Shown: positions 37,114-48,056 of the stretch, piece after piece
Layout of the letters: each line of letters opens with the position of its first letter
Numbering within the stretch: position 1 is the first letter of the stretch
Translations under genes and position numbers: made by a program
The notes under the pieces: model-generated
Database searches by the model: none
What the model saw: the letters and a program-made list of their open reading frames with translations, nothing else
Told to the model about the DNA's origin: nothing
Source: Podocnemis expansa
Lineage: Eukaryota; Chordata; Testudines; Podocnemididae
DNA: 64,000 nt
Direction: 5' to 3'
Assembly (NCBI GenBank): GCA_007922195.1
Contig: ML681996.1
Location: forward strand, 23,828,932 to 23,892,931

Positions 37114-38152
37114 CAGTGGTTCTCAACCTGGGGTCCGCAGAGTTACTCCAAAGGGTCCATAAATACATCCAGCCCTAGCCACTGCTGGCCAGTGATTCAT
37201 GTTGAAGAGGGCTCTAAATCAGTGGTGTCAAACTTACAGCCCACAGGGCTGGATCCGGCCATGGAGCTGCTGCCTGACCTGTACTTGGAGGCTGTCTGCA
37301 GCAGCAAACTGCAAAGACAGGCCCAGGCACAGCAGAGCGATGCATGCTTCTCACTCACACGATCAGAATCGCAGCACAGGGGAACAAAGGAAGCACTCCA
37401 GCCAATCCTGGCTCAGGTCTGCCAACCAATCACAGTTTCAGTCACAGCAGGCTAGCCTGGCTCCAGAGAGCCACCACACTGCATCCCATCCCAACTATTC
37501 ACTGTCAGTCCATCAGCATGCTAATTTGATTGACAGCACATTGCACAAATCACAAATAAAAAAGAAAAAAAGTGGCTGGGCCCACATGGAAAAAAGTCAA
37601 TCAAAAGCCAGCTGGGAATGAGCCAACCAAAGGCCAGCCTTCCAAATGACTGACAGTGATGGGCCGGAAGAGGCAGAAGCCCAGCCTACCTGTGACTGAT
37701 GTTGATTTTTGTGCCTGCCACCAAGAGGTAGGTGAAGGGGCAAAGGGGGTTGGGGGGGACAAGGCAGGGAAAAGGGAAGCTGTGGCAGAGCCTGCAGGAT
37801 TGGGGAGGGGAAAGGGGAGCCCATGCCGCTATTAACATGGAAGGAGAAGGGGCTGGGGAGTCCATGTGGCCACATGGCCCGCAACAGATGTCCTGCCTTC
37901 CAATGTGGCCTCCCACATTGAATAAGATTGACACAGCTGCTCTAAATGAATTGCATTTGCCTGCTGTTAGCAGCCCTCACCTTAAATATCTCCCCACCCC
38001 TTGGAATCAGGTGGGAACCAGGTCCTCTACTGCCCTTCTGCAGCATCAATGCCTACAGTCAGTCCCTGACAACAACCATTATGATTTGGGAGGGTCCACA
38101 AAATTTGACATTAAAAAGGGGCCCTCAGACTCAAAAAGGTTGGGAACCACTG
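37114..38152. mobile_element. hAT transposon with a nested hAT inside
   Basis: The ends are cagtggttctcaacctgggg and aaggttgggaaccactg. The flanking 8-mers are ctctacat (37106-37113) and ctctacac (38153-38160), 7 of 8 matching. Without the 720 bp insertion at 37220-37939 and its duplicated site, the original element would be about 311 bp. This end sequence is a common hAT type in reptiles. Confidence 0.85.
37220..37939. mobile_element. Nested hAT transposon, 720 bp, perfect target duplication
   Basis: The ends cagtggtgtcaaactt and aagattgacacagctg are inverted. The 8-mer ctctaaat flanks both (37212-37219 and 37940-37947). It lies entirely within the hAT at 37114-38152 and is therefore younger. 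It encodes no transposase. Confidence 0.88.
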
Positions 38153-38209
38153 CTCTACACCCTATCCCCATTTCATTGTTCTGCCCCCTAAGAATTTACA
38201 TGAAAGGAG

Positions 38210-38377
38210 CAATGTTCCCTCTAATTACTCGTAGACTGTGTGCACAAACAATTTCCTTGTGTGCACAAAAACATTTCTTTGTGAACACCAATATTAGCAC
38301 TATTGCATTTTTTTTGTGTGCACAGGTTTCATTATCTGTGTGCGCGCACACACACGCACAGCTTAGAGGGAACAGTG
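38210..38377. mobile_element. hAT-like MITE with gttccctctaa ends, 168 bp
   Basis: The ends caatgttccctctaa and ttagagggaacagtg are inverted. The flanking 8-mers gaaaggag and gaaggaag match at 6 of 8. The interior has reiterated tgtgtgcac words and an alternating purine-pyrimidine run (gtgtgcgcgcacacacacgc). Confidence 0.7.
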
Positions 38378-38624
38378 GAAGGAAGTAACATCCCTTCTGC
38401 TGCCACTGTAACTCCTTGCCAGTAGCAATTAAAGTTATTATAACTGATTAACCATGCAAACGATTACTCCCTTTTGGTTTTCCATTCCATATTGTTCATT
38501 AATATACAAAAATAGTTAAGTAATTCTGATGCCTTCCATCAGTCTTCTGTTTCTACAAATTTCTGATAGGCGAGATAAAACACTGCTTCCACCTGTCAAT
38601 ATCAGTATCCTCTTCATGGCCCAG

Positions 38625-38780
38625 AAGCTAGAACACAATGAGAGAATCAGGAGACCTGGGCTCTGTCTGCTGCCCCCATCTCTTCCACTGACTCTCTATG
38701 ACATTAGGGAAATCACAACCTCTGCACCTCAGCTTCTTCATGTATCAACAGTGCTTTCAGATCTGTGGATGAGAACCACT
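38625..38780 (+). mobile_element. MIR-type CORE-SINE
   Basis: The words atcaggagacctgggctctg, ccactgactctctatgacat, cctctgcacctcagcttcttc and tttcagatctgtggatgaga follow the order of the amniote MIR consensus, including its L2-like 3' tail. It is degraded, as expected for an old insertion. Confidence 0.78.
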
Positions 38781-40447
38781 GAATAAGCCCCCAACATTAT
38801 GTTCTGTTGGTCCAGAACTTGCAATTTATGTACAATGGCATAAATTCACGGGGAGCTTGAAAATACCCCCCTCATTCTCTCACCCCATTTTCAAGATCTC
38901 TGCAGATAACAGAATTAGTACACATTAGCACCCCACAAAAGTAGCAGCTGCCCACCAGACAGAAACATAATAAGTTTAGTCAGTTTCACAAAGCATCCCA
39001 CGGAGCATTATACCATCAATCTTGCTTTCTATGCCAGAGATGAGCTACTTTAAGGTAGAAGAGGCCACAAAACCCACTAAACCATTTAGAAGCCATAGAG
39101 GTTTGTGTGTTTGTCTGTTTTACAATAAAAGATTCAGTCAAGATGCTAAGGGGTTTGGTCTTTTAGAAAAGCTGGTGCTACTTCATATTGCTACCCTCCA
39201 CCTCTCCAACAGGCTCTGAACCCCACTCGGAGTTCCAAATATTGCCTCCCCATTGGCTGATTGGTTCTCATTCCCTCAATCATGTTCTGACTAGATTTCA
39301 CCCAACCACCACCAAAGTGGAGGAAGTAATCAGAGCTGGAAGGCACAGAAGAGAGCCAGAGCCCGTGGCCCTGGGGAGCCCAGTAGTGGACTCCCCTTGT
39401 GACAGAGCCATGGGGGAGCAGAAGGGAAGTAAACCACCACGTGCCAAGTCACATCATTCATATTTAGCCTGATTATCACTCCAGCATGCCAGCAAGGAAG
39501 AGCATTTGCTGTTACACCACCCAACTGTGGTTACTGCCTCTATCGTTGGCAGAGCGTGTCCCATCTCGCCCTCAGGCTTGAAGGTAGGAGGAAATAGGCT
39601 GGTTACCATCAAGCAGCTTGTGGGAGCTGGGAACTAATGGGGCGATAATTAGCAAAGTCAGGTGGCTTGGGGAGAAGACCCTCACTTGTACATGTGACAA
39701 TAAGGTGGTTAGGCCAATGAGTGGCACTGTGACCCAATATCTGGACTTCTGCTCCACCACACCCCACACTTTAAAGCACCACCTGGAACTCAGATTTGCG
39801 TGGGCCTAGGGGTTAACTGGGCAGGCTGGCGCCCCAACCTGTTCAACCCTCCATAATCAAGAATATTTTCACCAGTCACATAAATGACTGCTGCCCATCC
39901 CCCTTCCATGCAGTACCTTTTCCCAAACTTAACATGGGTATACAATATTAACTAGGCTTCTGTCAAATTCCATTCTGAGCCAGCTATTACTGGTCCGCAA
40001 AAGTGCTGCACACAGGAGTTACAGCACAGCTATAACCTTAACCTACACAAAAACTCTGCATAAGGCAAATGAAGGCATGACTGTCTGTACAGCACACTAC
40101 TAGCCTTCCATGCATTAGGCTGCCTTGTGAACCCTCCTGCCCTTCACTAAAAATTCAGTAATGCTTCCATTCTGAAGAGCAGGTCGAAATGCACAGCAGC
40201 AGAGTTCACAGGGAGGCTAGATTACTATACATGCACACTTTGGCTCGCCATGCAGAAAGTCTCCATACAGACATGCCATTAGAGGAGGAAAGAGGGACCA
40301 AAGCTTCTATAGGTCATACAAGATTATCCAAAAGATTCTTAGAAACAGGTCCTTTAAAGCAGACACACGGGGGGGGGGGGGGGGGGGGAAAAAGGTTCAA
40401 AAAAGGGGGGAGTTAAAAAAAGGGGGTTTTTTTTTTTTTTTTAATTT
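38781..40447. other. Intron sequence up to the assembly gap
   Basis: Mixed-composition sequence. The stretch 40369-40447 holds a 20-base G run, then G/A and T runs that look like low-quality contig-end sequence rather than biology. Confidence 0.5.
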
Positions 40448-40547
40448 NNNNNNNNNNNNNNNNNNNNNNNNNNNNNNNNNNNNNNNNNNNNNNNNNNNNN
40501 NNNNNNNNNNNNNNNNNNNNNNNNNNNNNNNNNNNNNNNNNNNNNNN
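40448..40547. other. Assembly gap of 100 N
   Basis: Exactly 100 N, a conventional placeholder for a gap of unknown size. True intron length is therefore uncertain. Confidence 0.98.
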
Positions 40548-40844
40548 GAGGATGAACTGCTTCAACTGAGGGTAGAGATTACAAATGGGCTTATTTTGGT
40601 GACTTTTTAACAATCATAAATAACTAGATTAACAGTGAAGACACTCTGGCATCAAACCCCTTTCAAATCTTCTCTAAGATTCATAAAAATTAAATGAACA
40701 CAAATGTATCATTTCATAATCATGTGTTTAAACGTGACCACCTGTCAAACTCTCCTTTGTCATGAGGTCTCCACAAAACTTGACTGTGGTTATGACACTA
40801 GAGTGCTGACACCGTCTGACTATCTCATCTGTCATCTCATCTTA

Positions 40845-40975
40845 TACTTTGGATACAAGATAATTTTGTTCTGTTTATATAGCACCTTGCACAATGGGGT
40901 CCTAGTTTATAAATGGAGCTCTTACACACTGTAATAACCCAAATAATAACAAATTTATTAATTAAAGTTACTCAA
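40845..40975 (+). mobile_element. L2-type LINE 3' tail
   Basis: The words tatagcaccttgcacaatgg and ggtcctagtttataaatgg, ending in aataataacaaa, match the L2-type tail. Confidence 0.65.
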
Positions 40976-41289
40976 TATTCTTTACCAAGCTCCTAGTATT
41001 ATCTACACATTAGCTTTGATTAATTTAAGAACAGCAGCAATAAAGTTCGGGTTTTAAAGTACCATTGTTCACTGTCATTGCACTGAATATTGCAGAGCTA
41101 CAATAATTCTGTGTGTTTCATATCTTGATTCATGAGCGTTCACAAGTTCAAAGATGATTAAATGTGGCTTCTGATTAAGCCGCCACACCATCATATCTCA
41201 GAGTGAAGAAAAAGAAATGGAGACCAGGAGAAGGAGCTTCTTTGGCCTCTCATACAACATGTAGAGGAGGAAAAGAATGCTTTGTAGAA

Positions 41290-41370
41290 ATTAAATGAAC
41301 AAAGGGTTCCACACCACTTTTAAAGACTAACAAATTTTACTTATCGCATGAGCTCTCACAGGAGAAAATG
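41290..41370 (-). mobile_element. Penelope-like element 3' tail fragment
   Basis: The words cacttttaaagactaacaaa and cgcatgagctctcacaggag are the same tail as at 17.5 and 23.0 kb, on the minus strand and diverged. Confidence 0.6.
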
Positions 41371-41410
41371 GAGAAATCAGTGTAGCATTTAGTTAACACA
41401 AACATACTTA

Positions 41411-42064
41411 TGTGATGAAGTAAGAAACCTCTTGGGCTACTTTGGGATGCCAGGGGCGATACCTAAATGTTCTTTTCTGTTCCTGTCCTTCGGTGATTGG
41501 ACACAGGTATTCTGGTGATGGGACATAGGGGTGTGATAACTATAGAAACCTCTGGGGGGAAGGGGCTTTAGACTGACCTACCCTGGACTGGCTGTGGGTG
41601 ACAAAGGTTGTGGCTGGTTTAGACCGGGGGCAGGACGGCTGGCCAGGAAGGAGAACAAAGGGCTGAGAGAGGAGGAGGTTAGTAGGGAAACTGGGGTCTA
41701 AGATGCAGGATCTCTGGGAGCTCGTCCTGGGGTTTACTGCTACACCTCCTGGTTAATCTGAAAGCCAACTGTCCTAGCTGCTGTGCAAATTAGATTACTA
41801 ATAAACCCTCCGACTTCTACACTGGTTGAGTGTCACTTCTGATTGGGGCGGCCAGGACTCTCCTGGCAGGAAGAACCTTCCTCCTCCTCCTCCCAAGCGA
41901 AACCAGACAGAGCAAGGATTGGACCCCCTGAGCCTGGATTTGGGAGCTGGCTACAGGCAGCATGGAGACCCCAGCAAAACAGGAGAAGGCTCCACCGTAG
42001 CAGAGTCCTGACTAGTTGTGAACAGAGGGGATCCAAGAGTGCTTTTCTGGGGTTCTCCATGACA
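41411..42064 (+). mobile_element. Probable solo LTR
   Basis: The stretch begins tgtgatgaagtaag and ends near ctccatgaca, that is TG...CA. It contains a polyadenylation signal (aataaaccctcc at about 41800) followed by ctacactggttgagtgtcac, as in a U3-R-U5 arrangement. It is GC-richer than its flanks. No internal retroviral or gypsy coding sequence adjoins it and no clear target duplication was found. ORFs inside (41826-42103) are frames of the LTR. Confidence 0.5.
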
Positions 42065-44974
42065 ATGCATTTGAAGGGCTTAAAGACTCATGTTTTGAAC
42101 TGATTCAAGTGTCTGTTACTGCAGAACCCAGGTATTTTAGTTAACAGGAAGGAACATTCAATGCTAGCCTACACTATGAAAACACATATTTAAAAAGGGT
42201 TTGATAAAAGCAACGAAGAATCAAGTTAACTAACATACTTCTAATCACAATTTTGCAACCACCATAACCCAGGAAAAGTCATAACCAGCAGCACATCAGT
42301 TAACCGTGATTAAACGACGACTAGCTGACAAGATGCTGAACACAATCTGTCCTTGCTACACTGATCACAGCCGCGGGCAGTTTCATGATGGCTACTGTAA
42401 TTTGATTCTTCACAGCAGTAAAACTTTGTAGTGAAAATTTCATATGGTAAAATTATATAGTGAAGACAAGCCCCAAGAAAATATAAAATGGGACATAACT
42501 TCATCAGAATGGATAACACCATGTAACTACTTGCACAAAAAACATTTTAAGTGTTGTTTTATCCAGAAGTGATATGATACCACCTTAATCAATAGATTTG
42601 ATATCATGTGTGCAGATCCTTTTCTGATGTTTTGTTTATTTGTTTTTTTAACCAAAAATGTTTATTTCTTTTTTGCTTTTACCAGAACACAGAAGTTAAT
42701 ACAGATATGAGAATGAGCACTAGATTTTATTTTGCACCATCCATTAACTAAATTCAAATCACTGAATCTTTTTTATTATTCACTTTTCAGAGCATGAATA
42801 ACTTTAAAGTTGCACATGGCATTTTGGAGCTGAAAGGTAAGCAATTCCATGATATAGTAACAAAGAATCAACATAAAATATTATGCTATATCTGTATTGC
42901 TTTATGTGGGACAAGAAATTCAACCTGCAACACAATTTGCCCCTCAAAAGTGTAAATATTTTTGCATCTTAATAGGATCAAACAGAATACTAAATGATTC
43001 TCTAAACACCATAAAATTAATAGTATAATTTGAAGATATGGCTTTGAATTTACTATTCTTAGGTTCAATAACAACATCATGATATTTGAACTGATATTCT
43101 CAATTTCCTCCCCAACTAAATGGATCAACTGTTGGACAGCTGCTCTCATTTCTTGCAGAGCAGGCTGCATGCTGGCCAGCAGATCAATAGAAATTTCATA
43201 GTCTATTCCGCTGTATCATATTCCTTGTTGCTTATATGTTTAAGAATCAATATTACCCATCTCAGTACACATACAATATTAAGACATTCACAATAAGCTT
43301 TCAGTATGATGAGCTTCCTTAGTAAAATCTCATTCATTTAGCAACTTCAAGTAAGAGGTCAATTTTATGTTGCAAAATGTACAGATTTATTAGAAAATTA
43401 ACATTTAGAACTTACGCAAAACATTGCTGACAAATTTAAGCATTCACCTTGGCACTGATGTAGGTGATATTTTTTGTTGTTAATTTAAGTAGGTGTAACA
43501 GATAAGCACTGGTTATATTTAAGTTAATGAACGTTACAACTGTTCCTTTTATTCAGGAAATTTAATCAATTTTTTTTTTTAATTAAAAACCCACTTATAA
43601 GTTCAACTATCTTTTCCTGTAAAATGCTTCTTGGAGCCAACAATTTAGTATTTTATAGTAGAATGAAGACCGATTAATGAAATGCTTATGAATTCAAAGG
43701 ACTTAGGGTGAAGAGACCCATAATGGACCAAATAAAAGTGTCAGAACTCATTTTTATAATTGACAGATTTTTTTAAAATGTTCTACTTTTAATCTATTCA
43801 AATTTTAAAAGCTGAAGGAAACTGGGAGCCGGCAATTACTGAGTGACAGATTTCAGAAGTTAAAGTTGTATAAACATTAAAAACAAATTGCCAATATTAC
43901 ATGTCAAAATACACAGATTGAACACCCTTAAATCAAACTCTAATAAATCCTCAAGCAACTTTTTTCTTACCTTGTCTATCTGTAAATATTGGTCATCATC
44001 AATGGACATATTTTTCATCAGTTTTTATGTATACATTTAAGTCGATCTTTACTAACACTTCTTGATAAAACATTTACTGAAGTTCTGCTTAACATAATTT
44101 TCTTCTATAGATAAGATCAAATTATGTACCTGGTAAATAACATCCCAAGACATACAAGAATGTATTGCACAGTCCAAAATATTTATGATGTTTATATTAA
44201 TTTATATCATACAACATCTAGAAGCACAATTTCCTTCTCCCTCCTTCCCTTCCTAGCCTCCCTCCAAAGAATAGTAAAAATCAATTACTATTGATTATGA
44301 AGTTTAGTACTAAAGCTTTGACCATAGAGATGCACAAACACCTCAGGATAACCTTTATAAGCCACTGTAGCTAGTGATAATTCTGCTTCTCTTTCTGTAT
44401 TTTTCTTTTTTCCTCGTAAGTTTGCAATAATGTCTAGAAACACAGTAATAAATTATTTTTTTAATATTAGAAAGAACAAAGTATTCTGTTCTTATTTTGT
44501 GAAGTGCAGTTTCTTTTAAATAATGTATTATACTTCACAATGTACTATAGCATATTTTGTAAAATTAATGAACTCATGCCATTAAGACTTCATTATAAAG
44601 CTCAACATTTTTTGCTAAGAAGTGGAGATAAACCACAATTTTTGCTGTGTGTTAATAAAAGGCATGCGGATTAGTGAAGTTCTACATACTACCATAATCT
44701 GAATAAAAAGATGATATTTGTTTTAAGGCACTCCCGCCTGCATCTGACACTTTCCATGACAACTAAATAACTGTTCTAGAGCACTACCTTAAGGTAATGA
44801 ATAAACAGCAAATGCAAACATACTGAAAATCAAAGATAATGTTTTCATACAACATTCTTGAACAAAACCATGAAAAATGTGTATTTAGAATTTTCTCCAA
44901 GACTTTCAAGGATTCCCAAAGGGCTTCCCAATAGCAGAATTTAAAAATGTAAAACTCATTGTTAATGATTTATA
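42065..44974. other. Long AT-rich intron stretch, no recognised feature
   Basis: I see no exon, RNA gene or transposon boundary. Its unusually low density of recognisable repeats contrasts with the rest of the intron. Confidence 0.5.
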
Positions 44975-44982
44975 TGTTAATA

Positions 44983-45386
44983 TAGGCTTTGACAAATGAG
45001 TCAGCCACCTAGGGATCAGCCCAAAACCTAAAGTACCTAGCTGTACTGAGCCCCCACCCCAGGCCCCCCACGTTGCCCAAAGAAAGCACTGTGGTGTGAA
45101 AAAGCCTCCTCTTCCAGGATCCTGCTGCTGGAAGAAAAGCCTCCGCCACCAGTTTTGGTGAAGCTGTGGTACAAACTCTCCCTCTCCCCTGCCACTCCAG
45201 TCAAAAAAGCTGCTGTCCAAGGCGCTTCTGGCAGAGAAGGGGATGGAGCAGAGGCAGCACTGAAAGTGTTGGCGCTGGCAGCTTCTTTCTTTTTAGGCAG
45301 CAAGGGGCATTCTGCTACTTAGGTAGTGTGGTGCAGTTAGGTGCTATGGCCAAATTTCTAGGTGCCCCAGGATTTCTTGAACCCCA
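44983..45386. mobile_element. hAT-like element, 404 bp, perfect target duplication
   Basis: The 8-mer tgttaata lies just outside both ends (44975-44982 and 45387-45394). The ends taggctttgac and ttcttgaacccca are weakly inverted. The interior is GC-rich with ctgctgctgg and gcttctggcag words. The ORFs inside are not conserved proteins. Confidence 0.6.
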
Positions 45387-45559
45387 TGTTAATACTTCTC
45401 ACTTGTAAGGTGTTTTCTCATTTGACCATAATGGACTTATAGAAACAAATTAGACTACTTATATGTGAAAATACAGTATAACATCTGTAATAGCATTCCT
45501 CAAATCCTACCCATGAAGTTTAAACCAAGAATGGCAGACATCTCCATCTGTAAGTTCAT

Positions 45560-46665
45560 TGCACACACTGTTTATGATGGTTGTTTGGAGCTGCCTTCCT
45601 TCAATTCCACCGCAGGCCTTCTCCAATCCATCTTTTGTACATTGCATTCCACTGAAATTGTTCTCGGCAAAGTCTCTAATGACCTCTTCATAGCTAAAAC
45701 TCAAAATCAGTACTCTTTGACCTGTCACAGCTGCCTTTGACACGAACTTACTGAATCTTGTTCTCATCCGACCTCCACTGGCTCTTCTCTCTCTCTCTCT
45801 CTCTCCAATTTCTCTTTTGGTATTTCCTCTTTATTCAACCTGCAACTTTTGAATGCAGTTCCTCAGAGATCTGTGTTTGGTCTCCTCCTCTTTTCTCACT
45901 ACATCTGATCCCTGTGTAATCTCATGCACAAAAATTCAACTACCATGAAGCTCAGAATTCACAGTTTCTTCTCTACTCCTCTCTCCTCCAAATGCTTTTT
46001 GCCTGCATTAAAATTTCAGTCTCTCCCCCTAACATCTCATGTTCTATATGACTAAAACAAAACTTCCAGTTTCCACCTTCCTCTGACCTCCTCCCCGGGC
46101 TCTCTCTGCTACCTTCTTACTTGGCTTCAGCAGACAGCAACATTTGCCTAGCACTCAGGTCCGTAATCTCAGTGCCATCTTCAACTTGAACTTCCGCACA
46201 GGTCCTCATACCCAGGCTGTCTAAATCGTGCAGATCGTTAGTTCTGCTTGCTTTAAGATACAGTCTTTGACAAACAAAACTTTCACCCAGTATTTCAATG
46301 TGCTACATTGTCCTACTGTCTGGCCTCGACAAATGCAATTTTGCTCCACTCATATTCATCCAGAATGCTAATGCAAAGATGATTTTCTTAGCACATCACC
46401 TTGACCATGTCACCCCCTCTTCATTTTTTCCACTGGCTCCCCCTCTTCTATTGCATCAAACACTAACTGCTTGTCTCTACTTTCAAGCTCATTCCCTATG
46501 TGTCTCACCCTCTCTATTAACTCTCATATGCTATAGAGACATCAACTCCCATCCCCAATCAAAACACCTTGAAGCTTTCTCATATGCTGTCCCTCATGCT
46601 TGGGAGGAGCTTCCTGTAAACATCTGAAAAAACTCACATCTTCCTCAACACTCTTCTGGTCAGCA
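45560..46665 (+). pseudogene. L2-type LINE reverse transcriptase remnant
   Basis: Degraded plus-strand frames follow the C-terminal half of an L2-type LINE ORF2. First is a SNDLFIAKTQNQYSL block near 45685-45720. A VPQRSVFGLLLFSL-like segment follows near 45860-45900. An NLGVIFD-like stretch lies near 46165. From 46298 comes CYIVLLSGLDKCNF, LIFIQNANAKMI, HHLDHVTP and finally HAWEELPVNI, which match the conserved LSGL, QNAAAR, DHITP and WNSLP words of the family. Many stops and shifts are present. A CT microsatellite (45783-45805) lies inside. The family 3' tail is displaced to 47860-48056. It is antisense to RBPJ. Confidence 0.6.
45783..45805. repeat. CT dinucleotide microsatellite
   Basis: A short run of alternating T and C within the LINE relic. 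Confidence 0.85.
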
Positions 46666-46689
46666 TCCTATGACACCATCTGGCACACA

Positions 46690-47840
46690 GGTCTGTCAAG
46701 AATTTTTCCAACTTGGGTTGTCATGGCAACTGAGCTGTCTCCAAGGTAGACATTTGCATTTATGGATCTGGACCATAAAACCAGCTTCTGAAGACTCCAG
46801 AAGAATAGACTCCAGAAAAGCTCAATACTGGAACCAATTTCATTTAATGCATTCAACAATAATCTGCCAAAAACCATCTTCAGAAGATTCACGTAAACCC
46901 GCGGTACCTGCTTAACCTCAGAGAACTCTAACTTCTGAAAGACTGAAAAGAAGCTCAACAGTGATATGGCTGCCGCAGGTTACTATTGTAAGAAACAAAG
47001 ACAAACCAAGCACATCAAACATTGTGTGAATATGCTTCCGTTTACATCAAGCTCAGAGCCAACTTGAACTTACTGTTTTTGAACAATCAACACGTCAGTG
47101 GATCACCCCAAATCACGAACTTATATACAAATACCTTCTCACTAAAGTAGCTCAAAAGGTCAAGAGCAGAAATTGTCTTTTGAAAAAAAAAAAAATGATA
47201 GGTTGCGCTCAGCCTCTGCTATTCAGCTGGAGTATACTACAAAAAGTACAATCACCCAGCACAGCACTAAAGGTCCACAGAGGATTGTCATGGGTGCCTT
47301 AGGCTTGATCTGTCTTGCCATAGCAAGATCTGGATCTATTAAACTTGCTCCAAAGGTGGCAATGGAGCCCCAAGTCAGGGAGCTCTTCATTCAGCCTGGT
47401 GATGATATTCCAGAAGTGAGCAATGTTCTCTCCTATTGTGTCCACCATACTGAGCTGATGACATCAGTGAGATTGAGAGTGTAGAGAAATGTGCCGGTAA
47501 GATTTCTGCTATGCAGCTGGTGGAAGGGTACATCCCATACATTGCAAAACAACAGCAACTGTGATGATTGCTGTACTCCGGTGTCTCGATCAAGGCACCT
47601 TGCACTCTGATCAATTTGTTGTCTATATTCTGATGCAAGATATTGTGTAGGACTGGTAGCCATTCATATTTTGTTGGCCTGAACGTGCCTGCTATAATTC
47701 TCATGGTAGGACTGGGATGTTTGTCTGCTAGTGTCATGAGTGCAGAGTTTAATCAAACAGGCACAACATAAAGAAACACACACAGACACACACTTTTCAT
47801 TACACCCACAGAAAGCTTGATAATGGGCATGCTGCTGGTG
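46690..47840 (-). mobile_element. Probable LINE fragment inserted into the L2 relic
   Basis: On the minus strand, 47737-47387 reads TMRIIAGTFRPTKYEWLPVLHNI. The key words RIIAGTFRPT and WLPVLHNI resemble the region just after the reverse transcriptase core of some LINE clades. The L2 relic's coding end (46665) and its 3' tail (47860) lie on either side, suggesting that this piece interrupts it. Clade assignment is not possible by eye and the rest of the segment is unassigned. Confidence 0.4.
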
Positions 47841-47859
47841 TGTTGACAGCACTGCTGAC

Positions 47860-48056
47860 CAGTACTGTCTCATTGTTTTCTTGTACTTCCCCATCTGTCT
47901 GTTTATATCCATCTGTTGACTCTTCTCTTACCCTTAAATCGTAACCTCTTTGAGTTAGGGGTCATCCCTTTGTTCTGTGTTTGTACACTACTCAGGACAG
48001 TGGAGTCCTCGTCCATAACAAGGGTTCCTAAGCACCACAGTAATAAATAAATCTGA
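47860..48056 (+). mobile_element. L2-type LINE 3' tail
   Basis: The words cgtaacctctttgag, tttgttctgtgtttgtacac and ggttcctaagcacca, ending in aataaataaat, are the L2-type 3' tail in the same orientation as the RT relic upstream. Confidence 0.75.

Noticed and set aside
37192..38388. ORFs of 140 and 218 codons at 37.2-38.4 kb
   Set aside because: They run across the nested hAT junctions, so they are composites of transposon and host sequence.
41826..42103. Short ORFs at 41.8-42.1 kb
   Set aside because: They fall in the probable solo LTR downstream of its polyadenylation signal.
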